Part shown: positions 10,628-18,075 of the stretch, one piece after another
How the letters are laid out: the number at the start of each line of letters is the position of its first letter
Numbering within the stretch: position 1 is the stretch's first letter
From: JBDUDK01 sp040002995
GTDB taxonomy: Bacteria > Actinomycetota > Acidimicrobiia > Acidimicrobiales > Ilumatobacteraceae
Reading direction: 5' to 3'
Length of the DNA: 39,036 bases
Assembly (NCBI GenBank): GCA_040002995.1
Contig: JBDUDK010000053.1
Location: 1 to 39,036 of the forward strand
The notes under the pieces: model-generated
What the model saw: only the letters and a program-made list of their open reading frames with translations
What the model was told of the DNA's origin: nothing
The model's database searches: none
Position numbers and translations under genes: made by a program

Positions 10628-11236
10628 TCAGGTACGGCGGCGGGACTTCCGCCATTCGAGAAACACCGGCACCAGCGACACCGCGATGATGACGGCGATA
10701 ATCGGAAGCAGGTACTTGTCGATGTTCGGCACGGTGTCGCCGAGGATGTAGCCGAGCACGCTGACGCCGGCCCCCCAGAGCACCCCGCCGAGGACGTTGT
10801 AGGTAGCGAACAGCCGGTAGTTCATCTCGCTGACGCCCGCGACGATGGGCGCGAATGTGCGCACGATGGGCACGAAGCGGGCGAGGACGATCGTCTTCGG
10901 TCCGTTGCGTTCGAAGAACTCTCGCGCCCTGGTGACGTACTCCTGTTTGAAAAAGCGTGAGTCGGGGCGCCTGAACAGCGAAGGGCCGACCTTGCGTCCG
11001 AACAAGTAGCCCACCTGGTCGCCCGCCACCGCGCAGACGCACGCCACGATCAGCAACCAGCCGAGTGCCGGCAACTTTCCCTGAGAAGAGAGCAAACCGG
11101 CGCTGAACAACAGCGAATCGCCGGGCAGGAAGAAGCCCACGAGCAGCCCCGACTCCGCGAAGACGATCAGGCCGAGTCCCCAGAGTCCGTAGTCGTGGAG
11201 CAGCGTGGTGGGGCTGAGACTGAGGGCGAACAGCAC
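10628..11236 (-). CDS. DedA family membrane protein
   Basis: The 202-residue protein has the DedA/SNARE-associated fold: an early helix with FAESGLLVGFFLPGDSLLF, where the acidic residues are conserved, a central amphipathic part, the RFVPIVRTFAPIVAG motif, and two C-terminal helices. DedA proteins act in membrane homeostasis; several members translocate undecaprenyl phosphate or phospholipid across the membrane, but which applies here cannot be told. I prefer the GTG at 11236, which starts just after the stop of the upstream gene (11248) and lies eight bases after a TAGAGT box. An in-frame ATG at 11275 would add 13 residues and overlap that gene. It is the second gene of a two-gene unit behind the lipocalin-like gene, and its C-terminus is basic (RKSRRRT). 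Confidence 0.88.
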   Translation of the reverse strand: MLFALSLSPTTLLHDYGLWGLGLIVFAESGLLVGFFLPGDSLLFSAGLLSSQGKLPALGWLLIVACVCAVAGDQVGYLFGRKVGPSLFRRPDSRFFKQEYVTRAREFFERNGPKTIVLARFVPIVRTFAPIVAGVSEMNYRLFATYNVLGGVLWGAGVSVLGYILGDTVPNIDKYLLPIIAVIIAVSLVPVFLEWRKSRRRT

Positions 11237-11244
11237 GACGGGCG

Positions 11245-11250
11245 ACTCTA
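11245..11250 (-). promoter_or_regulatory. -10 box TAGAGT before the DedA gene
   Basis: TAGAGT is eight bases before the GTG at 11236, and its TAG is also the stop codon of the upstream gene. It may be a real internal promoter or a coincidence of the stop codon. Confidence 0.3.
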
Positions 11251-11937
11251 CGGGTCGGTCAGCGGCCTGACCCATTCAGACCAGCCGCCGGGACCGAGGA
11301 CGCGTTCCACCACGAAGCGGTCGCCGTTGACCTCGAGCACGAACGGCGCGCGGAGTCCCGCAACCTCCGCGCCCGTCGCGCGTTCCCACCATCGCCCGAC
11401 CGCCCAGCCATGCGAGCGCGTGCCGATCGCGTCGATCTCGAGCCGCTCAGGGCCCACGAGCACCTCGCCGTGCACCGATGCGTCCTGGCGGTAGAAACGG
11501 GCGCGCCCGTCGGACACGGGTGCGGCGGCCGCTTCCCACTCGAGGTCGAAGCCCAGCGGCGTCGGCGTCCCGCGGGCGAGCCCGATCGCGTCCGATGGAT
11601 CATCGAGTGCCACGGCTATGGCTTCGTTGCTCACCGTCCAATGGTCGAATGGGGTCTCGCAGACGTGGTCGGCCCACAGGGCATCGGATCGAATCTCGAG
11701 ACGAGCCCGCGGCAGCAAGACGTCGAGATCGACCACCGTGATGAGCGGCCGGCCCGCACCAACGAGCGCCGCCCAGTACCAGGCCCTGCGAAGGTTCGGC
11801 AAAATGGTGATCGACGCGTACCCGCCAAGGCTCCCACCGTCGGTCCAGAAGTCGAACGTAAACGACTCCGCCCACCAACGATCGTCGCCCGGCGTGTGGC
11901 GCCCCTCGTCGGACGCGTCCAGAGGATCGGACTCCAC
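11248..11937 (-). CDS. Lipocalin-like (CrtC/AttH-related, DUF7064/7065-like) hypothetical protein
   Basis: The 229-residue protein is rich in beta strands and tryptophan: WWAESFTFDFW, LGGYASITILPNLRRAWYW, then paired strands such as ARLEIRSDALWAD and RLEIDAIGTRSHGWAVGRWW. This pattern recalls actinobacterial proteins with two tandem lipocalin-like barrels, related to hydroxyneurosporene synthase/AttH and sometimes found near lipid or terpenoid genes. I assign the family from memory of the pattern, not from a search, and no catalytic residue can be named. No signal peptide is seen. The open frame extends to 12003, but the GTG at 11937 is preferred because a TAGTCT box lies eight bases upstream and because the longer form would run into the divergent SCP2 gene. 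It is probably co-transcribed with the DedA gene. Confidence 0.65.
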   Translation of the reverse strand: MESDPLDASDEGRHTPGDDRWWAESFTFDFWTDGGSLGGYASITILPNLRRAWYWAALVGAGRPLITVVDLDVLLPRARLEIRSDALWADHVCETPFDHWTVSNEAIAVALDDPSDAIGLARGTPTPLGFDLEWEAAAAPVSDGRARFYRQDASVHGEVLVGPERLEIDAIGTRSHGWAVGRWWERATGAEVAGLRAPFVLEVNGDRFVVERVLGPGGWSEWVRPLTDP

Positions 11938-11945
11938 GCTGGGGC

Positions 11946-11951
11946 AGACTA
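11946..11951 (-). promoter_or_regulatory. -10 box TAGTCT before the lipocalin-like gene
   Basis: TAGTCT is eight bases before the GTG at 11937. The divergent SCP2 gene starts at 11957, so both starts are served from fewer than 20 bases. Confidence 0.45.
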
Positions 11952-11956
11952 CGAGA

Positions 11957-12349
11957 GTGGCCAAATACCTCTCCGTCGAGTGGATCGACGACCTCCATGC
12001 CACCGCCTCTGCGAACCCTCAGCTCCAGGAGCTCTCGCGCCATCACCGGCTGCGCGTCACCGAAACCGTCACGGGTGCTCCCGATGGTGACGTCACGTAC
12101 AACCTGACGCTGGCCGACGGAACGATCCGCATCGCCACCGGTCCAGGCGAGAAGTCCGACGTCTGCTTCGAGCAGGACTTCGCCACGGCGGTCGGTCTGG
12201 CCACAGGGGTTCTCAACGCGCAGACGGCGTTCGTGTCCGGCCAGTTGCGCGTCACCGGCGATATGGATCTGTTGATGGCCAGCCAAGCCGTGTTCGCCGC
12301 GCTCGACACCGTGTTCGGCGACGTTCGCAGTCGTACTGAGTTCGTCTGA
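11957..12349 (+). CDS. SCP2 sterol-binding domain protein
   Basis: The 130-residue protein is a single SCP2-like domain: an N-terminal helix (VEWIDDLHATA), central strands DVTYNLTLADGTIRIATG and SDVCFEQDFATAVGLATG, and the C-terminal VSGQLRVTGDMDLLMASQAVFAALD, where GDMDLL is typical. SCP2 domains bind lipids, fatty acyl-CoA or sterols in a hydrophobic cavity; the ligand here is unknown. The GTG at 11957 gives a compact domain of normal size; the frame stays open far upstream, but only antisense to the lipocalin-like gene. Its stop codon shares one base with the ATG of the glycosylase gene, so the two are translationally coupled. Confidence 0.85.
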   Translation: MAKYLSVEWIDDLHATASANPQLQELSRHHRLRVTETVTGAPDGDVTYNLTLADGTIRIATGPGEKSDVCFEQDFATAVGLATGVLNAQTAFVSGQLRVTGDMDLLMASQAVFAALDTVFGDVRSRTEFV

Positions 12350-13173
12350 TGCCTGAGCTGCCCGAGGTGCAGGCTCACGCGGAGCGGCTCACGCGCGACT
12401 ACGGCGGCGTCACGCTCGAGCGCTTCACGCCATTGTCGATTACCGCCATGAAGACGTTCGCGCCCGATCCAACGCTCGCGCACGGGCAGCCGCTCGTAGG
12501 CGTGAACCGGCGAGGCAAGTATCTGCTGCTCGACTTCGGCACGCTCACATTCGCCGTGCACCTCATGCAGGGGGGCCGGCTCAAGCCCGATGCCAAGCAG
12601 GCTCCCCGGCCCCCCAAGAATGTGCTGGCCCGCTGGCGTTTTGACGACGCCCGCGCACTCATGCTGACGGAAGCGGGGCACGAACGCCGCGCCGGTGTCT
12701 GGACCGATCCCGATGTGGCGCTGGCGCGGTTAGGGCCCGAAGCGCTCGAGGTCACGCCCGCCGAACTGGCCGAGCGCTTCGCCGCTCACCCGATGCGGCT
12801 GCACGGGTTCCTGCGCGACCAAGGCTGCATCGCCGGACTCGGGCGACGGCTCGCGAACGAGATCTGCCATCGCGCCAAGCTCTCGCCGTTCGCGTCGACC
12901 GCGAAGCTCGGTTTCGACGGTGCCGAACGTGTTGTCGACGCGATTGAGGTGTGCGTCGACGAGGGTCTGGCCTACGAGCGCACCCGGAAGGATATGAGCT
13001 CGTCGGCTGACCGTCCGGGCAACGTGCACGGTCGGGCGGGTGAGCCGTGCCCGGTGTGCGGCGACATCGTGCGCTCCGTGCGCTACTCGGCCTACACCGT
13101 CGCGTACTGCCCGACCTGCCAGACGGGCGGCAAGATCCTCGCCGACAACGTCACGAGCAAGTTCTTGAAATAG
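12349..13173 (+). CDS. Fpg/Nei-family DNA glycosylase
   Basis: The 274-residue enzyme should excise oxidised bases and cut the abasic site. It has the N-terminal PELPEV, where the exposed proline (after Met removal) is the nucleophile and the next Glu is catalytic; Lys57 in NRRGKYLL; an H2TH region from about residue 155 (LRDQGCIAGLGRRLANEI); and a C-terminal zinc finger with Cys pairs CPVCGD and YCPTCQ. The HLMQGGRL stretch replaces the HLGMSG of classical MutM and resembles an actinobacterial Fpg-family branch, so I do not use the symbol mutM. It overlaps the SCP2 gene by one base. Its TAG stop directly abuts the stop of the convergent mdh gene. Confidence 0.9.
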   Translation: MPELPEVQAHAERLTRDYGGVTLERFTPLSITAMKTFAPDPTLAHGQPLVGVNRRGKYLLLDFGTLTFAVHLMQGGRLKPDAKQAPRPPKNVLARWRFDDARALMLTEAGHERRAGVWTDPDVALARLGPEALEVTPAELAERFAAHPMRLHGFLRDQGCIAGLGRRLANEICHRAKLSPFASTAKLGFDGAERVVDAIEVCVDEGLAYERTRKDMSSSADRPGNVHGRAGEPCPVCGDIVRSVRYSAYTVAYCPTCQTGGKILADNVTSKFLK

Positions 13174-14163
13174 TTAGATCAATCCCAACTGGCGGACGGC
13201 GTCGCGCTCCTCGGCCAACTCGGCTACTGACGCGTCGATACGCGAGCGGGAGAAGATGTCGATCTCGAGACCGGGCACGATCTGGTACTGGCCGTTCGCG
13301 CACGTGCACGGAAACGACGAGATGAGGCCCTCCGCCACGCCGTAGGAACCGTCGGACACCACGGCCATCGAGACCCAATCGCCGGCGGGGGTCCCCGATG
13401 CCCAGGAGCGCATGTGTCCTATGGCCGCGTTCGCGGCCGAGGCGGCCGACGACAAGCCACGGGCCTCGATCACCGCCGCGCCGCGCTTGGCCACCGTGGG
13501 GATGAAATCGTTCTCGATCCAGGTCTGGTCGCCAACTACCTCGGCGGCGTTGCGCCCGTCGACCTCGGCGTGGAACAGATCGGGATACTGAGTGGTGGAA
13601 TGGTTCCCCCATATCGTCATCTTGCTGATGGCGCTCACCGGCCGGCCCACCTTCAGGCCGAGCTGCGCGATGGCGCGGTTGTGATCGAGACGGGTCATCG
13701 CCGTGAATTGCTTCGGGTCGATGCCCTTCGCGTTGTGCATCGCAATCAACGCGTTGGTGTTGGCCGGATTCCCCACGACGAGGACTTTGACATTTGGTTT
13801 GGCCGACACCCCGAGCGCCTCGCCCTGGGGCTTGAAGATGCCCCCGTTCGCCGAGAGCAGATCGGACCGCTCCATCCCCGCCTTGCGCGGCATCGCGCCG
13901 ACCAGGAGCGCATAGTCGACATCTTCGAACGCGGCGTCGGCGTTGTCGGTCTTGACGATGCCCGCGAGCAGGTTGAACGCGCAGTCTTCGAGTTCCATGG
14001 CGATGCCGTCGAGCGCCTTCAACGCCGGCGTGATCTCGAGCAGCTGCAAGATGACGGGCTGATCGGGTCCGAGCATTTCGCCGGCGGCGATCCGATACAG
14101 GAGGCTGTAGCCGATCTGGCCGGCGGCCCCCGTGACGGCAACACGGACAGGTTCAGGTGACAT
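13174..14163 (-). CDS. mdh: Malate dehydrogenase
   Basis: The 329-residue enzyme interconverts malate and oxaloacetate with NAD. The dinucleotide fingerprint TGAAGQIGYSLLYRIA is near the N-terminus, followed by the substrate-binding MPRKAGMERSDLL with its arginines, the VVGNPANTNALIA strand, the LDHNRA motif that holds Asp and Arg, and the catalytic histidine in WGNHSTTQYPD. Length and these signatures fit the cytosolic/actinobacterial type rather than the LDH-like type. The ATG at 14163 is preferred over a longer frame from 14199, because a TACGCT box lies seven bases upstream of it. The gene follows metF on the same strand but has its own promoter-like box. Confidence 0.95.
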   Translation of the reverse strand: MSPEPVRVAVTGAAGQIGYSLLYRIAAGEMLGPDQPVILQLLEITPALKALDGIAMELEDCAFNLLAGIVKTDNADAAFEDVDYALLVGAMPRKAGMERSDLLSANGGIFKPQGEALGVSAKPNVKVLVVGNPANTNALIAMHNAKGIDPKQFTAMTRLDHNRAIAQLGLKVGRPVSAISKMTIWGNHSTTQYPDLFHAEVDGRNAAEVVGDQTWIENDFIPTVAKRGAAVIEARGLSSAASAANAAIGHMRSWASGTPAGDWVSMAVVSDGSYGVAEGLISSFPCTCANGQYQIVPGLEIDIFSRSRIDASVAELAEERDAVRQLGLI

Positions 14164-14170
14164 GGCGGCG

Positions 14171-14176
14171 AGCGTA
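14171..14176 (-). promoter_or_regulatory. -10 box TACGCT, seven bases before mdh
   Basis: TACGCT with a seven-base gap to the ATG at 14163. It lies inside the longer open frame and so argues against the upstream start. Confidence 0.5.
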
Positions 14177-14217
14177 TCGACGCGCCGTACGGCAGACAAT
14201 CTTGGAGAATTAGGCGA

Positions 14218-15081
14218 TCAGCGGATGGCGGACAGGCCGAGGTTGGCCCAGATCTCCCTCGTGGCCGTCGAACGATTGAGGGTGTAGAAGTGCAGGCCGG
14301 GCACCCCCTCTTCGAGGAGCTGCAGGCACAGCTCGGTGGCCACGCTGACGCCGATGCGGCGAACTTCCTCCGGATCGGCGGCATCGTGGAGCCGATCGGC
14401 CAACCATTCGGGAAAGGCCGTACCCGACAGCTGAGACATGCGGGCCACCTGGCCCACGTTGGTGACGGGCATGATGCCGGGGATCACCGGTTTGTGTACG
14501 TCGAGGGCATCGAGCTCGTCGACGAGCCGCAGATAATGATCGGCTTCGAAGAAGAACTGCGTGATCGCGAAATCGGCGACACGCAACTTGCGGGCCAGCT
14601 GCTCACGGTCGCTCACGAGGTCGGGTGAGCGCGGGTGGCCTTCGGGGTGCGCGGCTACACCGACCGAGAAGCGCGACCGCTCGCGTACCTGCTCGAGCAG
14701 ATCGGATGCGTACGTGTAGTCGCTCGGTGTGGCGTCGGCCGGGTCGGTGGGCGGATCGCCGCCGAGCGCGAGGATGTTTTCAATGTCGGCCGCGTCGTAA
14801 AGGTCGAGGATCTCATCGATCTGACTCTGAGTGTGACCCACGCACGTGAGGTGAGCCATCGGAGGGATCGTGGTCTCCTGTCGCACCCACGTGACCACCT
14901 CGCGGGTGCGGGCCCGTGACGAGCCCCCGGCGCCGTAGGTGACAGAGACGAAGGATGGACACAGAGGCTCGAGCTCGGCGATCGTGCGCCCGAGCGAAAG
15001 CTGCGCCGCGTCGGTCCTCGGGGCGAAGAACTCGAAGGAAAACGTGCGGCCGGCGGCGAGGAGTTCCCCGATGCGAGCCAT
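14218..15081 (-). CDS. metF: 5,10-methylenetetrahydrofolate reductase
   Basis: The 287-residue flavoenzyme reduces methylene-THF to methyl-THF for methionine synthesis. The TIM-barrel landmarks are present: FSFEFFAPRT with the catalytic Glu, VSVTYGAGGSSR, LALGGDPPTDP, GVAAHPEGHP and DFAITQFFFEADHY, then PGIMPVTN. It has normal bacterial length and no regulatory C-terminal domain. The ATG at 15081 lies six bases after a TAGCGT box that is part of a perfect 14-base palindrome, suggesting leaderless transcription with possible operator control. It lies between purH and mdh, all on the minus strand with short gaps. Confidence 0.95.
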   Translation of the reverse strand: MARIGELLAAGRTFSFEFFAPRTDAAQLSLGRTIAELEPLCPSFVSVTYGAGGSSRARTREVVTWVRQETTIPPMAHLTCVGHTQSQIDEILDLYDAADIENILALGGDPPTDPADATPSDYTYASDLLEQVRERSRFSVGVAAHPEGHPRSPDLVSDREQLARKLRVADFAITQFFFEADHYLRLVDELDALDVHKPVIPGIMPVTNVGQVARMSQLSGTAFPEWLADRLHDAADPEEVRRIGVSVATELCLQLLEEGVPGLHFYTLNRSTATREIWANLGLSAIR

Positions 15082-15087
15082 CCACCA

Positions 15088-15093
15088 ACGCTA
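15088..15093 (-). promoter_or_regulatory. -10 box TAGCGT, six bases before metF
   Basis: TAGCGT with a six-base gap to the ATG at 15081; it lies almost wholly within the palindrome CGCTACCGGTAGCG. Confidence 0.5.
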
Positions 15094-15102
15094 CCGGTAG
15101 CG
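15089..15102. repeat. Perfect 14-base palindrome over the metF -10 box
   Basis: CGCTACCGGTAGCG equals its own reverse complement. It overlaps the presumed -10 box of metF, so a bound dimeric repressor would block transcription. An alternative is that it is a chance product of two TACCG-like boxes. Confidence 0.6.
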
Positions 15103-15111
15103 GCGTTCAGC

Positions 15112-16605
15112 TCAATGGCGAAAGTGGCGCTGCCCGGTGAAGACCATCGCGATGCCGTGCTCGTCGGCCGCCGCGATCACCTCCGCGTCTCGTACAGAGC
15201 CCCCGGGTTGGATCACGGCGCTCACTCCCGCACCCACCACCGCGTCGAGGCCATCGCGGAACGGAAAAAAGGCGTCGCTCGCCGCCGCGCCGCCCTTGGC
15301 GCGGCCCGCGGCCTTGTCCGACGCGATGCGGGCGGAGTCGACCCGGTTCGGCTGGCCCGCGCCGATACCGACCGCCTTTCCGCCCGAAGCGAGCACGATC
15401 GCATTGGAAGAAACCGCCGCGCACACCGCCCACGCCAGGTCGAGGTCGGTCCATTGCGACGGCGTCGGCGCCGTCTCCGTGACGACCTTCCACTCGGCGC
15501 GCTCCAGCGACACGGGATCGGATTCCTGCACGAGTAAGCCACCGTCGATCGAGCGCATGTCGAGTCGGGGACTCGTCGGACGTGGCGCGGAGAGCACGCG
15601 CAGGTTCTTCTTCTCCCGAAGAACCTCGAGCGCGTCGTCGTCGTAGGAGGGCGCCACCACCACCTCGGTGAACACCGGCGCGAGCGCCTCGGCCAGTGCG
15701 CGCGGCACGGGTCGGTTGAGGGCCACGATGCCACCGAAGGCCGACACCGGATCACAGTCATGCGCCGAGGTGTACGCGGTCGTGATGTCATCGGCGACGG
15801 CGGCGCCACACGGGTTCGCGTGCTTCACGATCACGGCGGCGGGCGCCGAGCCCAGTCGATGGACGAGACGCCAGGCGGCCTCGGTATCGTAGAGGTTGAG
15901 GTACGACATCTCCTTGCCACCGTGTTGCACGGCGGCGTCCCACCAACTCGTGGCCCGGGCGAAGCGATAGCGCGCGCCCCGTTGATGCGGGTTCTCTCCA
16001 TAGCGCAGGGTCTGCGCGCGATCGAGCGAGTAGTGCAAAGACGGCGGCAGCGGGTCGTCGCCGTCGAGCCATGAGACGATGGCAGCGTCGTAGCCCGCGG
16101 TGTGCGCAAACGCTTTACGAGCGAGCGCACGGCGGGTGGCTTCGGACAAGAAGCCCTCGGCACCGAGCTCGCCGAGAACAACCTCGTAGTCGGCGGGATC
16201 GACGACGACACCGACGTGCGCGTGGTTCTTCGCCGCCGCGCGAAGCAACGTGGGCCCGCCGACGTCGATCATCTCGATACCGGGCGAATCGGCGAACGGA
16301 TACAGGTTGACGACGACGAGCGCGATCGGATCGATTTCGAAGCGTTCGAGATCGGCTCGATGTTCGGCCTGGTCGATGTCGGCGAGGATCGCGCCGTGCA
16401 CCTTCGGATGCAGCGTCACCACTCGATGACCAAGGATCGCGGGGAACCCCGTGAGGTCGGCGACGTCGGTGACTGCAATGCCTGCGCCCGATAACGCCAT
16501 CGCGGTACCGCCGCTCGACACGATGTCCCATCCAAGGGACTCAAGTGATCGGGCGAACTCGACGACACCTGTTTTGTCATAAACGGACAACAACGCGCGC
16601 GGCAT
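15112..16605 (-). CDS. purH: Bifunctional AICAR transformylase / IMP cyclohydrolase
   Basis: The 497-residue enzyme performs the last two steps of IMP synthesis, using 10-formyl-THF. The N-terminal cyclohydrolase domain begins RALLSVYDKTGVVEFAR and includes SSGGTA and HPKVHGAILAD; the C-terminal transformylase domain has LRYGENPHQRGA, VIVKHANPCGAAVAD, CDPVSAFGGIVALN and ends VFTGQRHFRH. All blocks are in order, and the length is slightly below that of the E. coli protein. The ATG at 16605 lies six bases after a TAGGTT box. It is upstream of metF, another folate-dependent enzyme, but 30 bases and a separate -10 box lie between them. Confidence 0.96.
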   Translation of the reverse strand: MPRALLSVYDKTGVVEFARSLESLGWDIVSSGGTAMALSGAGIAVTDVADLTGFPAILGHRVVTLHPKVHGAILADIDQAEHRADLERFEIDPIALVVVNLYPFADSPGIEMIDVGGPTLLRAAAKNHAHVGVVVDPADYEVVLGELGAEGFLSEATRRALARKAFAHTAGYDAAIVSWLDGDDPLPPSLHYSLDRAQTLRYGENPHQRGARYRFARATSWWDAAVQHGGKEMSYLNLYDTEAAWRLVHRLGSAPAAVIVKHANPCGAAVADDITTAYTSAHDCDPVSAFGGIVALNRPVPRALAEALAPVFTEVVVAPSYDDDALEVLREKKNLRVLSAPRPTSPRLDMRSIDGGLLVQESDPVSLERAEWKVVTETAPTPSQWTDLDLAWAVCAAVSSNAIVLASGGKAVGIGAGQPNRVDSARIASDKAAGRAKGGAAASDAFFPFRDGLDAVVGAGVSAVIQPGGSVRDAEVIAAADEHGIAMVFTGQRHFRH

Positions 16606-16611
16606 GGCCGG

Positions 16612-16617
16612 AACCTA
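16612..16617 (-). promoter_or_regulatory. -10 box TAGGTT, six bases before purH
   Basis: TAGGTT with a six-base gap to the ATG at 16605, a close match to the leaderless pattern. Confidence 0.55.
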
Positions 16618-16653
16618 GCCGCGAGGTTCCCCAGTTGCGGCGGGGGCACCCAC

Positions 16654-16659
16654 TACAGT
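16654..16659 (+). promoter_or_regulatory. -10 box TACAGT of the small membrane protein gene
   Basis: TACAGT would start transcription about 20 bases before the GTG at 16689, leaving room for the GAGGGGA ribosome binding site just upstream of the start. Confidence 0.4.
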
Positions 16660-16688
16660 GACCGACGTCCAGAAGTGAGAGGGGAATC

Positions 16689-17159
16689 GTGAAACGTCAA
16701 ATCACCGTCGCCGACGCCATCTTCGGAGTTGGGTCGCTGCTCACTTTTCTGTTCTCGTTCTTCGATTTCATTGGGGCAGGAGACTTTGGTATCAGCGCGT
16801 GGGCCTCTGGCGTGTTCCCGCTCGGCACCATTCCCGCCGTCCTTGGTCTGCTCGGCATCATCGTCGTGGTGCTCGACCTCACCGGCGCGGCGAAGCTGCC
16901 CGATCAGGTGCTCACATTGAACTGGCGCCAGATCCGCCTCACGTGGGGCCTCACCGCTGCCGTGATCATGCTCGCCTACCTCATCGTGGATAAGGGCAGC
17001 GGCGTGAACCTCAAGTTCGGTGGCTGGATCATGCTCATCGGCTCGCTCCTCATGGCCGCCGGCTCGATCATGGCCGTGCTCGGCAAGGGCACCGAGATGG
17101 TCAACCTGGGCAAGCCCAGCGGACCGGTGACGCCACCGCCGCCGCCCCCTGCCAGCTAA
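16689..17159 (+). CDS. Four-helix membrane protein of unknown function
   Basis: The 156-residue protein has four hydrophobic helices (about 10-29, 40-64, 84-101 and 111-132) and a short cytoplasmic or external tail rich in proline (TPPPPPPAS). No catalytic motif is recognisable, and no function should be assigned. The GTG start is supported by a GAGGGGA Shine-Dalgarno sequence three bases upstream and a TACAGT -10 box further out, so this gene has a short leader, unlike many of its neighbours. It is divergent from purH and convergent with sucD, 16 bases away. Small multi-helix proteins with proline tails are common in actinobacteria, often near cell-envelope genes, but the neighbours here do not suggest a role. 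Confidence 0.7.
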   Translation: MKRQITVADAIFGVGSLLTFLFSFFDFIGAGDFGISAWASGVFPLGTIPAVLGLLGIIVVVLDLTGAAKLPDQVLTLNWRQIRLTWGLTAAVIMLAYLIVDKGSGVNLKFGGWIMLIGSLLMAAGSIMAVLGKGTEMVNLGKPSGPVTPPPPPPAS

Positions 17160-17175
17160 GCGCTGTTCTCCCCGG

Positions 17176-18075
17176 CTAGCGCAGGCCCTGCACAATCTCG
17201 GCCATGAGTTCGCCCGCCTCGGTGGGGTTGAGCCCGACCCGCACCCCCGCGGCGCGCAGGGCGTCCATCTTGCCCTGAGCCGTGCCCTTACCCCCACTGA
17301 CGATGGCGCCCGCGTGGCCCATCTTCCGGCCGGGCGGCGCCGTCACGCCGGCGATATACGCGGACATCGGCTTGGAGACATTCGACTGGATGAACGCCGC
17401 CGCCTCCTCCTCAGCCGTCCCGCCGATTTCGCCGATCATGATCACGGCCCGGGTGTCCGGGTCCTTCTCGAACTCGGCCAGGCAATCGACGAAGCTCGTC
17501 CCCGGTACCGGGTCACCGCCGATACCGACACAGGTCGAGACCCCGATCCCCTTCTGTTTGAGCTCGTACAGGGCCTGGTACGTGAGGGTGCCCGAGCGGC
17601 TCACGATGCCCACCGCCGGGTGACCGGGCTGGGGCGCCAGCGCGATCTCTCCCGCGGTGATACCGATGTTGCATTGCGCGGGACTGATGATGCCGGGACA
17701 GTTCGGACCGAGCAGCCGGGTGCCGGGATAGTCGCGTAGGAGGGTGTTGAACACCTTCGCCTCGTCCTGCGCAGGAACACCTTCGGTGATGCACACGACG
17801 AACGCAATGCCCGCGGCGGCCGCCTCGAGAATGGCCGCGGGGGCCGCCTTCGGTGGAACGGAGATGAACGACGCGTCGGCCCCCGTTGCGCTTACGGCTT
17901 CGGCCACCGAGTCGTAGACGGGGATGCCCTCGACATCCTGCCCGCCCTTGCCCGGTGTCACGCCCCCGACGACTTTGGTGCCGTAGGCCCGGTTACGGAG
18001 GCCGTGGTACTTGCCCTGTCCGCCGGTGAGCCCCTGGACGATGACCTTGGTGTTGGAGTCGACGAAGATGGCCAT
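17176..18075 (-). CDS. sucD: Succinyl-CoA synthetase alpha subunit
   Basis: The 299-residue subunit carries the CoA-binding Rossmann domain (KVIVQGLTGGQGKYH near the N-terminus) and the phosphorylated histidine His254 in KMGHAGAIVSGG. With SucC it makes ATP or GTP while converting succinyl-CoA to succinate. Other landmarks are LGPNCPGIISP and GIGGDPVPGTSF. Its ATG shares one base with the sucC stop, so the subunits are translationally coupled for equal synthesis. The product feeds SdhCAB, encoded about 9 kb away. Confidence 0.96.
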   Translation of the reverse strand: MAIFVDSNTKVIVQGLTGGQGKYHGLRNRAYGTKVVGGVTPGKGGQDVEGIPVYDSVAEAVSATGADASFISVPPKAAPAAILEAAAAGIAFVVCITEGVPAQDEAKVFNTLLRDYPGTRLLGPNCPGIISPAQCNIGITAGEIALAPQPGHPAVGIVSRSGTLTYQALYELKQKGIGVSTCVGIGGDPVPGTSFVDCLAEFEKDPDTRAVIMIGEIGGTAEEEAAAFIQSNVSKPMSAYIAGVTAPPGRKMGHAGAIVSGGKGTAQGKMDALRAAGVRVGLNPTEAGELMAEIVQGLR

